Below, one piece after another: positions 1-8,191 of a stretch of DNA of 64,000 bases. Every line of letters begins with the position of its first letter. Positions within the stretch are counted from its first letter, which is position 1. The DNA comes from Acidobacteriota bacterium (GTDB lineage Bacteria > Acidobacteriota > UBA6911 > RPQK01 > DATIPO01), in contig DATIPQ010000116.1 of NCBI GenBank assembly GCA_035471785.1, positions 1 to 64,000 on the forward strand, given 5' to 3'. Made by a program: the position numbers and the translations under genes. A model generated the notes under the pieces. It had not been told where the DNA came from. It ran no database searches and saw nothing but the letters and a program-made list of their open reading frames with translations.

Positions 1-91
1 TGTTGTATCCCAGCGAACGCCACGTCATCGAGGACCAGGACAGCCGCCTTCGATTACCGCAGGCGGGTGGAGGCCTTCTTCCGCCTCCGCC

Positions 92-994
92 TCATCGGGA
101 AAAAGCGCAACGGAAGCCGATGATCTCGCTGCGGGGGGCGGGGACGGCCAGCAAGCGGCGCTGGTAGGTCACCATCTCTCTCGCCAGCTCATTGAAGGCG
201 CCTCCTCGAACCACCCGGTGGGCGACTCCCCGGAAGTTGGCGATGCTGGAGGTCCATTCGGCCACATTGCCGCCCATGTCGTAGACTTGGTAGGGAGAGA
301 CGTCGCCGGGACGGTTGCCCACCGGCTCGGGACGCTCAAGGTTGCCCCAGGCGGCGGTGTCCTTGTCGGGGCCCTTGTCGCCCCAGGGGAAGTAGAGGCC
401 CTCGGGTCCCCGCGCCGCTTTTTCCCATTCCTCTTCGCTGGGGAGCCGGGCTCCACGCCAGGCGCAGAAAGCCTCAGCGTCTTCCACCGAGACCCACACC
501 ACGGGGAAGGTCAGCGCCCACTCGGGGGGACTACTCGTCCCTTCCCAATGCTTGAGAAAGTCCTGGGGGTCCTGGGGACGGTAGCCGGTCTGCTGCAGGA
601 ACTCCAGGAACTGCTCGTTAGTGGTCTCGAAGGGATCGATCCAAAAAGCTTCCGTCACCTTTTCCTGTTGGGGCATGACCAGTCGTTCACGCAGGCGATC
701 CTCCATGCCCGGATAGCGAAGACGCGACTGGCGCAGGTAGAAGAGGAACTGTTCCTGGCTGCTTCCGAAGAGGAAGGGGCCGGCTTCCACGGGCATCATT
801 TCTTCGCTGGGGTCCAATGGCTGCTTGGGAGCTTGGGCTGCTTCGTCCTGCGCCGGGGCCGGCTGGGACGGCGGCGACCCTGCCGAAGAGGCGTCGCCGC
901 ACCCTGCGATGACGAGGGTCACAAGCCCGTAGAAAGACCAAGTCCACATCTGCATCCTCACCAAACTTGTCGCTTTTCCCATACTCCACCTCAT
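92..994 (-). CDS. FGE/SUMF1-like lipoprotein, probably non-catalytic
   Basis: The protein has 300 residues. It starts with a lipoprotein signal ending LVIAGC (Cys about 32), so it should be exported and lipid-anchored. The rest is a formylglycine-generating-enzyme (SUMF1/EgtB-type) fold: METTNEQF-like entry, 'LPSEEEWEKAARG', 'YDMGGNVAEWTSS', 'RVVRGGAF' and a final 'GFRCAF'. True FGEs carry two catalytic cysteines a few residues after the RGGS motif; here that stretch (NELAREMVTYQRR) has none, so sulfatase activation is unlikely. I chose the ATG one base after the stop of the upstream glycosyltransferase; a longer start would overlap it. It is third in a same-strand run behind a sulfatase-like gene. 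Family assignment is firm, function is not. Confidence 0.85.
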   Translation of the reverse strand: MRWSMGKATSLVRMQMWTWSFYGLVTLVIAGCGDASSAGSPPSQPAPAQDEAAQAPKQPLDPSEEMMPVEAGPFLFGSSQEQFLFYLRQSRLRYPGMEDRLRERLVMPQQEKVTEAFWIDPFETTNEQFLEFLQQTGYRPQDPQDFLKHWEGTSSPPEWALTFPVVWVSVEDAEAFCAWRGARLPSEEEWEKAARGPEGLYFPWGDKGPDKDTAAWGNLERPEPVGNRPGDVSPYQVYDMGGNVAEWTSSIANFRGVAHRVVRGGAFNELAREMVTYQRRLLAVPAPRSEIIGFRCAFSR

Positions 995-995
995 C

Positions 996-1838
996 TTAGC
1001 GCGTAGTGGCCTCAAGCCGCTCTTCCATCTGCTCGGCGATGCGCCGGTAGCGCGCGGCCTCGCCGGGCTTGCGGTTGTTGTCGTAGCCCTGGGCCAGGAT
1101 GTCGGCCTTGCGGGCCGCTTCGCGGGCGGTCCAGCGCTCCAGTTGGGGAGTCAGTTGGCCGCTTTGCAGGCGCTCTCTCATGGCCTGCAGGCGGAAACGG
1201 TCCATCCCCCACATGCTGCGCGAGAGCTGGTCGTCATGGCCGCCGTACTTGACCGTCAGCGGTTCCTCCAGGAGGCGGACGGGATAGCGGCAGGCGATGC
1301 GCAGCCACAGCTCGTAGTCCTCGCAGACGGGAAAATCCTGGCGGAACTCGCCCACCTTTTCAAGCACCTGGCGGTGGAGGATGACGGCGCTGGGCGAGAT
1401 TACGCACAAGGGCAGGCAACGCTGGTAGATCCATCCGTCGTACTTGCGGTGGATTTTCCTGGGATTGACGCGGCGTCCCTTGCGGTACCAGATTTCCTCG
1501 CTCTGCAGCACGCGGGTTTCTGGAAAGCGGTGCAGGAAATCGAGCTGCTGGCGCAGCTTTTCGGGATGCCATCGGTCGTCGCTGTCCAGAAAGGCGATCC
1601 AAGGACGCGAAGCCTGCTTCAGGCCGGCGTTGCGGGCCGCGCTGACGCCGTGGTTGGCTTGGCGCAGACAGCGGATGCGCGCGTCCTTGAGGGAATCGGC
1701 CCAGTCGGCGCTGCCGTCCTCCGATCCGTCGTCCACCACCAGCAACTCCCAGTCCTGGTAGGTCTGGCGGCGCACCGAAGCAACCGCCTCGGTCAAAAAG
1801 GCTCGCCGGTTGTAGGTGGGGATGATGACGCTCACCAT
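996..1838 (-). CDS. Family 2 glycosyltransferase
   Basis: This 280-residue protein is a GT-A fold glycosyltransferase of family 2, expected to move a sugar from a nucleotide-sugar donor on the cytoplasmic face. The first residues give the nucleotide-binding strand 'SVIIPTYNR', followed by 'DDGSEDGS', the DxD-like 'LDSDDRW' and the acidic catalytic region 'CEDYELWLR'. The start is the ATG directly before SVIIPTYN; it lies three bases after the stop of the sulfatase-like gene, and its own stop is followed after one base by the FGE-like gene. The three therefore look like one operon, perhaps for surface glycan or glycolipid decoration (inference). Donor and acceptor cannot be read from sequence. 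Confidence 0.9.
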   Translation of the reverse strand: MVSVIIPTYNRRAFLTEAVASVRRQTYQDWELLVVDDGSEDGSADWADSLKDARIRCLRQANHGVSAARNAGLKQASRPWIAFLDSDDRWHPEKLRQQLDFLHRFPETRVLQSEEIWYRKGRRVNPRKIHRKYDGWIYQRCLPLCVISPSAVILHRQVLEKVGEFRQDFPVCEDYELWLRIACRYPVRLLEEPLTVKYGGHDDQLSRSMWGMDRFRLQAMRERLQSGQLTPQLERWTAREAARKADILAQGYDNNRKPGEAARYRRIAEQMEERLEATTR

Positions 1839-1840
1839 GG

Positions 1841-3985
1841 CTACTGAAAATGCTGCCGATATTGATCGCAAAGCCGGCTGTGAGTGCTGCACAGAGGTTG
1901 GAAGGTCTCCTGGGCCTCTTGGCGGCGGCCCAGGCGCAGCAGGGCGAAGGCGAGATTGAGACGGGCCTGTCCATATTCGGGGCGGAGCTGCAAGGCCTCC
2001 CGGTATGAGTCGACGGCCTCCTGTCGGCGTCCGCTGTTGTCGAGGGCGATGCCGCGGAAGTTGGCCACCAGGGCGTCAGGCGGACGGGCCTCGAGATAGC
2101 GGTCGAAATGGCTCAAAGCTTCCTCGAACTGCTGCATCTCGGCCAGATTGACCGCCAGCAGCTTGACGGCCAGCCAGTCCTGAGGACGCTCCTGCAAGAT
2201 ATCGCGGTAGACCTGGGCGGCCTGGGCTGGACGCCCCATGCGGCGAAGCAGCGTCCCCATCTGGTGGCGGGCGCTGGGAAAGTAGGGATTCCTTTCCAGC
2301 AACTCGCGCAGGGTCTCAAGCGCCTCCTCCAGGCGCCCCAGCGAGGCCAGCGCGCGGGCCCGGTTGAGATCGATGGAATCGTAGCCGGGATTGAGGCGTC
2401 GGGCTTGGTCGAGCGCTTCCAGAGCCATCTCCGGACGCCCCGTCTTGAGGGCGTTGACCCCGATGGAGTAGTGGACGATGAAGAGGTCGGGATGCTGGCC
2501 GGCCACTTGCTGAAAGATCTCCACCGCCCGCTCGGGATGTCCGGCCTCGGCTGCGTCCATGGCCTTCACCACTTGACGGTAGACGGGCAACATGTCCTTG
2601 GGATCGTCCAGCTCGCTGCGGGCCGCCTCCGATATCGGCACGGGACGGCTGAGGGCGGCGTAGCCCAGCGCTTGCAGGCGCTCGACCGTTTCGGGATCGA
2701 CTGGGGCCTGGGCGGACTCCTCGCCTGCGGCGGCCTGCAGCGTCCCCAGGCGGCTGCGCAGCTTGCTCAGCAACTGCTGGCCCAAGGCGCTCTCCTGCTG
2801 GAAGAGGTTGGACTGCTCGGCCGGATCGTCCTGGATGTCGTAGAGCTCAGGCCGGGGCGCGTCGATCAGCTTGTAGCGGCCCTCCCGCAGGGCATAGAGG
2901 GGCGCCCATCCGAAGGTGTTGAGGGGATAGAGCGTCTCGGCGTAGGCGGAAGTGCGGCGCTCGTCCTTGTCCAGCATGGCGCCCAGCCGTCCCCGGCCTT
3001 CCATCTCCCCCTGCTCGCGCCTGGGGACGCGCAGAATCTGCAATGCGGTGGGAGCGATGTCGACGCTCTCCACCACCGTTTCCACACGGCGTCCCCGCAC
3101 CTGGTAGGACTGTGGCAGCTTGAAGATGAGGGGAATGCGGGTGGTGGTTTCGTAAAGCAGCAATCCGTGGTTGGGCTCGCCGTGCTCTCCCAGCGATTCG
3201 CCATGATCGCTGGTGACGACGATCAGGCTGTGGCCGTACTCGCCCCGCTTTTTGAGAGCCGAGATGAGCCGTCCGATCTGGGCGTCCACGTAAGCCACTT
3301 CACCCGCGTAAAGGTCAGAGGCGAAGCGGCTGCGGAAGGGTTCAGGGGGAGCGTAGTCGTGGTGCGGATCGAAATAGTGCACCCACAAGAAGTAGGGCTG
3401 GCCGGTTGCTTTCGAGCTCAGCCACCGCAGCACTTCGTCGGTGGTTTCTTGGGCCTTGCGCTGTACGTTTCCAGGACTGGTCTCGCCTCCCTCCCGGGGA
3501 GCGAAGTCGGCTGCGTAGAGGTCGAAACCGCGGTCCAGCCCCCACACCCGGTCCAGCACCAGGGCGCTGACAAAGGCCGCTGTCTGGTAGCCGCGTCCCT
3601 TCAGTATGGCGGCCAGGGTGGGGACGCGGGAATTCAGGGGGCCCGAAGTGAAATCCCTCACCCCGTGAGTGGGGGGATAGGTCCCGGTCAGGATGGAGGC
3701 GTGAGAAGGCGGCGTCAGCGGCACCTGGCAGTAGGCCGTTTCAAACCAGGCTCCCTCATCGGCCAGGGCGTCCAGGGCGGGCGTGGGGACCTTGTCGGAA
3801 GCCTTGCCCCAATAATCGGCCCGCCAGGTGTCGATGGTGATCAGCACGACTGGAGGCGCTTGCGGCGAGTCCTGCGCCGCCGGCATGGCCCGGAGGACAG
3901 TGCCCGGCGCCGACCCAGGCAGCGCCATGCACCCCACGCCGAGCAAGGTCAGGCACAGCCTTGAAATGGCCCCGAAACAGCCCAT
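1841..3985 (-). CDS. Sulfatase-like hydrolase fused to TPR repeats
   Basis: The 714-residue protein begins with a signal/lipobox (LLGVGC, Cys about 19). Residues about 45-400 are an alkaline-phosphatase-superfamily sulfatase domain: metal-binding 'LITIDTWRADYW' and 'VVTSDHGESLGEHG'. Residues about 470-700 are tandem tetratricopeptide repeats. The usual activation motif C/S-x-P-S-R is replaced by 'TPPSHASILTG', with Thr at the nucleophile position and His for Arg. That makes a formylglycine enzyme unlikely and a Thr-based phospho- or sulfo-hydrolase or transferase more likely. It leads an operon with a glycosyltransferase and an FGE-like lipoprotein. Sulfatase-TPR fusions occur repeatedly in Acidobacteriota (from memory). 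Substrate unknown. Confidence 0.88.
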   Translation of the reverse strand: MGCFGAISRLCLTLLGVGCMALPGSAPGTVLRAMPAAQDSPQAPPVVLITIDTWRADYWGKASDKVPTPALDALADEGAWFETAYCQVPLTPPSHASILTGTYPPTHGVRDFTSGPLNSRVPTLAAILKGRGYQTAAFVSALVLDRVWGLDRGFDLYAADFAPREGGETSPGNVQRKAQETTDEVLRWLSSKATGQPYFLWVHYFDPHHDYAPPEPFRSRFASDLYAGEVAYVDAQIGRLISALKKRGEYGHSLIVVTSDHGESLGEHGEPNHGLLLYETTTRIPLIFKLPQSYQVRGRRVETVVESVDIAPTALQILRVPRREQGEMEGRGRLGAMLDKDERRTSAYAETLYPLNTFGWAPLYALREGRYKLIDAPRPELYDIQDDPAEQSNLFQQESALGQQLLSKLRSRLGTLQAAAGEESAQAPVDPETVERLQALGYAALSRPVPISEAARSELDDPKDMLPVYRQVVKAMDAAEAGHPERAVEIFQQVAGQHPDLFIVHYSIGVNALKTGRPEMALEALDQARRLNPGYDSIDLNRARALASLGRLEEALETLRELLERNPYFPSARHQMGTLLRRMGRPAQAAQVYRDILQERPQDWLAVKLLAVNLAEMQQFEEALSHFDRYLEARPPDALVANFRGIALDNSGRRQEAVDSYREALQLRPEYGQARLNLAFALLRLGRRQEAQETFQPLCSTHSRLCDQYRQHFQ

Positions 3986-4046
3986 CGCTTCATTATACGT
4001 GGCCCCCGCCCCCCGGGTTGCGTCCGCTCCCGAGTCGGGCCCGCGC

Positions 4047-4370
4047 CTACCCGGAACCGGTTTCGTCGATGACCCACTGCAGGTAGTCGGAAAGTCCGCC
4101 CTCGACGCTCAAGGACACGCCTTCGGGGACGTCGTAGGGATGCAGCTCCTGAAGGCGGTCCAGCAGCCTGTGAAGGCGGTTGTCGGCCGTCTTGATGATC
4201 ATCAGCCATTCTTCGTCATTGTGGATTTCGCCTTCCCACTGGTAAACTGAAAGCACCTTGGGAACAATGTTGACGCAGGCGGCCAGCCTTTCTTCAACCA
4301 GCCGCCCGGCCACTTGGCGGGCTTTATCGGCCCCGTCGATGGTTGAAAGAACGATTCGCACTCGGGTCAT
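4047..4370 (-). CDS. cutA: Divalent-cation tolerance protein CutA
   Basis: The protein has 107 residues, the normal length for CutA1, a trimeric cytoplasmic ferredoxin-like-fold protein linked to copper and other divalent-metal tolerance. The family signature is clear: 'VERLAACVNIVP' with the conserved Cys, 'SVYQWEGEI', 'DEEWLMIIKT' and 'HPYDVPE'. The start is set by an AAGGAG site a few bases before ATG; an upstream in-frame Met would run into the divergent gene. Only 24 bases separate it from the FtsB-like gene on the other strand, so the two share a very compact divergent control region. Confidence 0.95.
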   Translation of the reverse strand: MTRVRIVLSTIDGADKARQVAGRLVEERLAACVNIVPKVLSVYQWEGEIHNDEEWLMIIKTADNRLHRLLDRLQELHPYDVPEGVSLSVEGGLSDYLQWVIDETGSG

Positions 4371-4394
4371 ATCCGGGCTCCTTGGAGGTTGTTC

Positions 4395-4718
4395 ATGGCT
4401 CTGAGCAAACGCGCCCGCCGCCACCTCTCCTGGATCGTCATGATCCTGGTCGGACTGGGATCAGCCGTCTTCATGGTTTTTGCCGACGGCGGACTGCTGA
4501 GCCTCCGCGAGACCCAGTCCGATATGGAGTCCCTGCAGCAGGAAAACCAGGACTTGCAGCGGCGCCGTCAAGAATACCTGGACCGCATCGAGGCCCTCAA
4601 GAACGATCCCAAAGAGAAAGAGCGGGTGATCAGGGGCCAGAAGTACGCCAAGCCCAACGAGATCATCATCAACATACCCGAGAAGGAACAGCAGCACGAT
4701 CCTCCGCCTGAGCCGTAG
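4395..4718 (+). CDS. FtsB/DivIC-type septum formation initiator
   Basis: The protein has 107 residues: a short basic N terminus, one membrane helix (about 11-30, WIVMILVGLGSAVFMVF), then a coiled coil of about 45 residues rich in Gln, Glu, Arg and Leu. A C-terminal 'REKERVIRGQKYAKPNE-like' stretch matches the 'E..AR..G..KPGE' ending of FtsB/DivIC proteins, which act as bitopic scaffolds of the division machinery with FtsL and FtsQ. The start was chosen at the ATG preceded by GGAGG at 4384-4388. It is divergent from cutA and convergent with the DsbD gene. Short length limits certainty about which paralogue it is. Confidence 0.75.
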   Translation: MALSKRARRHLSWIVMILVGLGSAVFMVFADGGLLSLRETQSDMESLQQENQDLQRRRQEYLDRIEALKNDPKEKERVIRGQKYAKPNEIIINIPEKEQQHDPPPEP

Positions 4719-4815
4719 GCCGCATTTCGCGCGGGTTGTCGTGGCCGATGGATGCGGCTGCGCAGCAGACAACCCATGAGAATGCCGGCTAGCCGGGCTG
4801 GACTTGCCGACGCCG

Positions 4816-7299
4816 TCAATCGAAGGAACGAGCAGCCCGGGCCGGCTGGTTAATGCTCAGTCCCCGGTCGAGAAAGTCGATGAAGAGGCTCTTGTCGCGG
4901 GTCAGTCCGGGGAATTCCGCCAGCACTTCGTCCTGGGGACTCATGATGGCGTAGTAGGGGAGCGCAATGGTGCCGAAGCGCTCCCGCTCGAACTGCTGGT
5001 TGCGGTCATGTTGGGGCTTGCCGCCGTCGGTGTAAAGGCGCACCAACACCATCTCCTGAAAGCGTTCCTGCACGGCCCGCAGCGGAAAGACGTTGGCTTC
5101 CATCCAACGGCAGTTGGTGCAGGTATAGCCGGTGAAGTCGATGAAGATGGGTTTGTTCTCGAGCTTGGCGGTCTGCAAGGCCTGTTGGTAGTCGCTCAGC
5201 CACACTTCCCGGTGGGCCGCCTCTGCTCCCGGCGCCGAACTGAAGGCAATCTGACTGGCCCCGCCATAGTCGCGGGGCGGCAGGAAGGAATCCAACTCAC
5301 CCAGCGAGAAGCCGAACAAGCCCCGCAGAAGGTAAAACGAAATGGAAAGGAAGAAAATGGCCGAGAGCACACGGAAGGCCCCCACGCTCTGCTCGCTCTC
5401 CATTTCGTGGGGAAAGCGGAACCAACCCAGCAGGTAGGCCACCGTGACCAGCGCAATGGCCAGCCAGACGGTGATGAAGACGGGACGGGTCAGCACCTCG
5501 AGCTGCCAGACCAGGTCGATGTTGCTGAGGAATTTCAGGGCCGCCGCCAGCTCCACGAATCCCATCACGATCTTCATCGAGTTCATCCAGTTGCCGCTCT
5601 TGGGCAGGGCCTGAAGGAAATTGGGGAAGATCGCCAGCAGAAAGAAGGGCGAGGCGAAAGCCACGGCGAAAGCGGCGATGCCCAGCAAAGACCACAGCCA
5701 GTCTCCCCGCAGGGCCGCCACCATGACCGTCCCTACGAAGGGAACGGTGCAAGTGAAGGAAGTCAGGGCAAAGGTCAAGGCCATGAATCCGATGCCCAGA
5801 TAGGTCGACGTGCCCGCCTTCTTGTCCAGACGGTTGATGAGTCCCGATGGCATCTTGATCTCCACCACGCCGAACAGGTTGAGCGCAAAAAACAGGAAAA
5901 CGGCGGCGATGAAGAGGTTGATGGTGGGCGAAGTGGCGATTTGTTGAATGCCGCCGGCCCCCAGAAGCATCGTCAAGCCGAATCCCAGCCCGGTGAAGGT
6001 GAAGATGATGCCCACCGCGTACATGGCGCCTTCCTTGATGGCCTGCCCGCGCGTCTGCGCCTCCCGCTTGGTGAAGTAGGAGACTGTGATGGGGATCATG
6101 GGGAAAACGCAGGGCGTCAGAAGCGCGAGGAATCCCATTCCCAGCGAGAAAGCGATGTAGGCGAAGAAGCCCTCGGGTATCTGGCGTCCCGCCAGAGGAC
6201 GTCGGGCCTCCTCGGACCGGGCGTCGGACGCTGCCTGCGCAGCCGCTCCGGCACCCTGCTGCTGAGGCGGCAGGCTGAGGCTGATCCCGGCGGCCGAGAC
6301 CGGTACGCTGGTTTCATAGGTTTCCGTCTGCGGAGGCAGGCACTGGGTATCGCTGCACACCATGTAGCGAATGGCCACCGCCAGGCGGTGAGCCCCTTCC
6401 GGCATGTCCTCGGAGGCCTGGAAGGGAATCACGAAACTGCCGCCGTCGATGAACTCGGCGTCCATGTCGAAGTTGGGATCGTAAACGGTGCGGATGGGGG
6501 GCTGCTCAATGGCCCCGGTCTCTTGAAAACCTTGACTGTCGGCCAGGCTGATGGTGGTGGGAATCGGGCCGCCCTCAGGCTGGGTCATGGAATAGAGATG
6601 CCAGCCTTCGGCCACGTCGGTGTGCAGATGGACTCGGGAAATGCCTCCCGGGCGCACCGGCTCTTCCTGGTAAGCCAGCTCGAAGCGAATCTTGTCGGCC
6701 CGCTCGCCGGGCAGGCGCAAATCGAGTCCCAGCGGCTCAACACCCCGAGGCTCTTGTCCCGAAGCCTCTGGTGAGGCTCCGGCGGCCCCGATCTGGAAGG
6801 TCAGCGAAGCCCTCTTGGTCTGGGGCGGAAGGCACTGGCGGTCGCTGCACACCATGTAACGCACTTCGACCGTCAGCTCGGCCTCTCCCGGCGAGGCTGA
6901 AGGGCTGACTCTCACGGGGATGATGAATTCGCTCTCGCCCTCGATGTACTCGGTGTCGATTTCGAAGTTGGGATCGAAGACTTTGCGCACCGGAGGCTGA
7001 ATCACCTCGCCGGCCAGTTGAAAGACGGAACTCTCAGCCAGGCGGACGGTGGTGGGGATTGGACCGCCTTCAGGCTGGGTCATGGAGTAGAGATGCCACC
7101 CCTCGACCACCTGGGTCTGCAGCAGCGCTTCGAACTCCTGCCCCGGAGTCAGGGTGCCCGCTTCGGCAGCCAGGGAAAAGCGGACCCGGTCCTCCAGTCC
7201 GGCTTGAGCCCCTGAGGCCCATGGCATCAGGTTCCCCAACATGGCAGCCCACAGGACTGCCGGGAAAACGGCCCGGAAGCTTGTCAATGCGCGTCCCAT
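4816..7299 (-). CDS. dsbD: DsbD-type thiol:disulfide interchange protein with duplicated N-terminal domain
   Basis: The 827-residue protein starts with a signal peptide (about 1-31). It then carries two copies of the periplasmic DsbD alpha domain, each with the 19-residue string EGWHLYSMTQPEGGPIPTT (about residues 63-88 and 223-248) and each ending in a CX4C pair (CSDRQC, CSDTQC) before LPPQT. A multi-helix electron-transferring core follows, with Cys in 'LTPCVFPMIP' (about 398) and 'FTCTVPFVG' (about 516). The C terminus is a thioredoxin-like domain with 'CTNCRWME' at about 727. It passes electrons from cytoplasmic thioredoxin to periplasmic partners. Known DsbD proteins normally have one alpha domain; the doubling is unusual. 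The chosen start has a good site (GAAGGTGATC) and removes a long untranslatable-looking extension. Confidence 0.93.
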   Translation of the reverse strand: MGRALTSFRAVFPAVLWAAMLGNLMPWASGAQAGLEDRVRFSLAAEAGTLTPGQEFEALLQTQVVEGWHLYSMTQPEGGPIPTTVRLAESSVFQLAGEVIQPPVRKVFDPNFEIDTEYIEGESEFIIPVRVSPSASPGEAELTVEVRYMVCSDRQCLPPQTKRASLTFQIGAAGASPEASGQEPRGVEPLGLDLRLPGERADKIRFELAYQEEPVRPGGISRVHLHTDVAEGWHLYSMTQPEGGPIPTTISLADSQGFQETGAIEQPPIRTVYDPNFDMDAEFIDGGSFVIPFQASEDMPEGAHRLAVAIRYMVCSDTQCLPPQTETYETSVPVSAAGISLSLPPQQQGAGAAAQAASDARSEEARRPLAGRQIPEGFFAYIAFSLGMGFLALLTPCVFPMIPITVSYFTKREAQTRGQAIKEGAMYAVGIIFTFTGLGFGLTMLLGAGGIQQIATSPTINLFIAAVFLFFALNLFGVVEIKMPSGLINRLDKKAGTSTYLGIGFMALTFALTSFTCTVPFVGTVMVAALRGDWLWSLLGIAAFAVAFASPFFLLAIFPNFLQALPKSGNWMNSMKIVMGFVELAAALKFLSNIDLVWQLEVLTRPVFITVWLAIALVTVAYLLGWFRFPHEMESEQSVGAFRVLSAIFFLSISFYLLRGLFGFSLGELDSFLPPRDYGGASQIAFSSAPGAEAAHREVWLSDYQQALQTAKLENKPIFIDFTGYTCTNCRWMEANVFPLRAVQERFQEMVLVRLYTDGGKPQHDRNQQFERERFGTIALPYYAIMSPQDEVLAEFPGLTRDKSLFIDFLDRGLSINQPARAARSFD

Positions 7300-7435
7300 C
7301 TGATCACCTTCAAGTAAAATTATGGCGTGCGCTCGATTCGCCCAAGCGCTGTCATTCCCCCTCGACACCTGTATAGGACGAATAGTAGAGATTGAAGTTT
7401 CCCTCGACAAGTCGGATTGCGGACAGTCTTCGCGC

Positions 7436-7441
7436 TATAAT
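7436..7441 (+). promoter_or_regulatory. -10 box giving a leaderless fmdB transcript
   Basis: A perfect TATAAT lies six bases before the ATG of the FmdB-family gene, so transcription would begin at or next to the start codon. There is no Shine-Dalgarno sequence and no strong -35 box. Confidence 0.65.
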
Positions 7442-7447
7442 GAACGC

Positions 7448-7666
7448 ATGCCGATATTCGAATATGTGTGCAAAGAGTGCGGTCAGCGCTTCGAAAAAAT
7501 CGTGCTGGGCGGTCAGACGTCTGTTGAATGCCCCCAGTGCAGCGGAGCCGAAACCGAGAAGATGATTTCCAGCTTCGCCGTCTCTGCCGGCAACGGCAAG
7601 TCGGCCGCCGCCGAGCCCGGACCTTGCGCCTGCGGCGCTCCTCAAAAAGGCATGTGCCAGTCGTAG
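7448..7666 (+). CDS. FmdB-family zinc-ribbon protein
   Basis: This 72-residue protein begins 'MPIFEYVCKECGQRFE', the hallmark of the FmdB/CxxC regulatory family. Two CX2C knuckles (C8/C11 and C28/C31) form a zinc ribbon. A short Ser/Ala-rich linker leads to a C-terminal cluster CACGAP...MCQS, which may bind a second metal. The family is widespread but its molecular role is not settled; regulation of formamidase genes gave the name. The start is the ATG six bases after a TATAAT box, implying a leaderless mRNA. It is divergent from dsbD, and a thiol- or metal-related link between the two is possible but unproven. Confidence 0.9.
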   Translation: MPIFEYVCKECGQRFEKIVLGGQTSVECPQCSGAETEKMISSFAVSAGNGKSAAAEPGPCACGAPQKGMCQS

Positions 7667-7802
7667 CCGGGGCAGTCGAGAGGCGATCACTTCTTTGTGC
7701 CATATTAAACTTTCCCGCACTTTCAAGCGTCTATAGTACAGAGGTTCTGTTGTGGAGCCTGTCAATCAACTGCCGGGGGAGGCCAGTGAAGGAGGAGATG
7801 CT

Positions 7803-8045
7803 ATGGCACAGCCGGTTTTCAGCCTGAGTCGCCATACTCGTCACGAAGTCTTCGAGGCCATCATCCGCAGCCTCAACGCCATGCCCGAGAACATGCGCAA
7901 GGTCTTCGTGCTCAGCCACTACCATGACTGTCCCGCCGAGGAAATCGCGGCCAAGCTGCGATTAGGTGCCGAGGACGTGGCTCAGCTCTTAGGCGAGGCC
8001 AACATCCGCTTTTTCGAGGGTGTGCGCAGTCTGCGCCTTCAATAG
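7803..8045 (+). CDS. Stand-alone sigma-70 region 4-like protein
   Basis: The 80-residue product resembles only the C-terminal DNA-binding part of ECF sigma factors: 'AIIRSLNAMPENMRKVFVLSHYHDCPAEEIAAKLRLGAEDVAQLL' (read here as two pieces of about 20) has the 'LP..R.vf.L....g.s..EIA..L..s...V' pattern of region 4.2. No region 2 is encoded upstream, so it cannot be a complete sigma factor. It may be a small regulator that binds -35-like DNA or RNA polymerase. The start ATG has a strong GGAGGAG site six bases upstream. It is followed by a 260-base intergenic stretch that contains a sigma-54 promoter and small-RNA candidate. Confidence 0.7.
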   Translation: MAQPVFSLSRHTRHEVFEAIIRSLNAMPENMRKVFVLSHYHDCPAEEIAAKLRLGAEDVAQLLGEANIRFFEGVRSLRLQ

Positions 8046-8164
8046 GTCAGCCCCGGTCTTTTCCGCGTGGAAGTGTTTTTTCGGTTCTGGGACAAGGCTT
8101 TCCCGGAAGCGAACACCGTCCCCCGCCGAAGGGCCTTGCAAGCCGCCTTTCACCGCTCAGAGTT

Positions 8165-8181
8165 TTGGCACGCCCCTTGCT
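8165..8181 (+). promoter_or_regulatory. Sigma-54 (-24/-12) promoter
   Basis: The string TTGGCACGCCCCTTGCT matches the sigma-54 consensus TTGGCAC-N5-TTGCW at every defined position, with GG at 8167-8168 and GC at 8179-8180 (ten bases between). No coding start follows; a terminator ends about 90 bases downstream. Two TTCC/GGAA palindromes at 8061-8072 and 8100-8108 lie at the distance expected for an enhancer-binding protein. Confidence 0.8.
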
Positions 8182-8191
8182 CTACTAATAG

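Noticed and set aside
92-994. FGE-like lipoprotein as activating enzyme for the neighbouring sulfatase
   Set aside because: It lacks the catalytic cysteine pair and the sulfatase lacks the target Cys/Ser.
4733-4775. GGGTTGTC/GACAACCC inverted repeat between convergent genes
   Set aside because: The loop is 27 bases and no T tract follows; too weak to call a terminator.
4804-6774. Plus-strand open frame of 656 codons opposite dsbD
   Set aside because: Its His/Gln/Glu-rich product is the shadow of the DsbD membrane helices; no domain or start signal.
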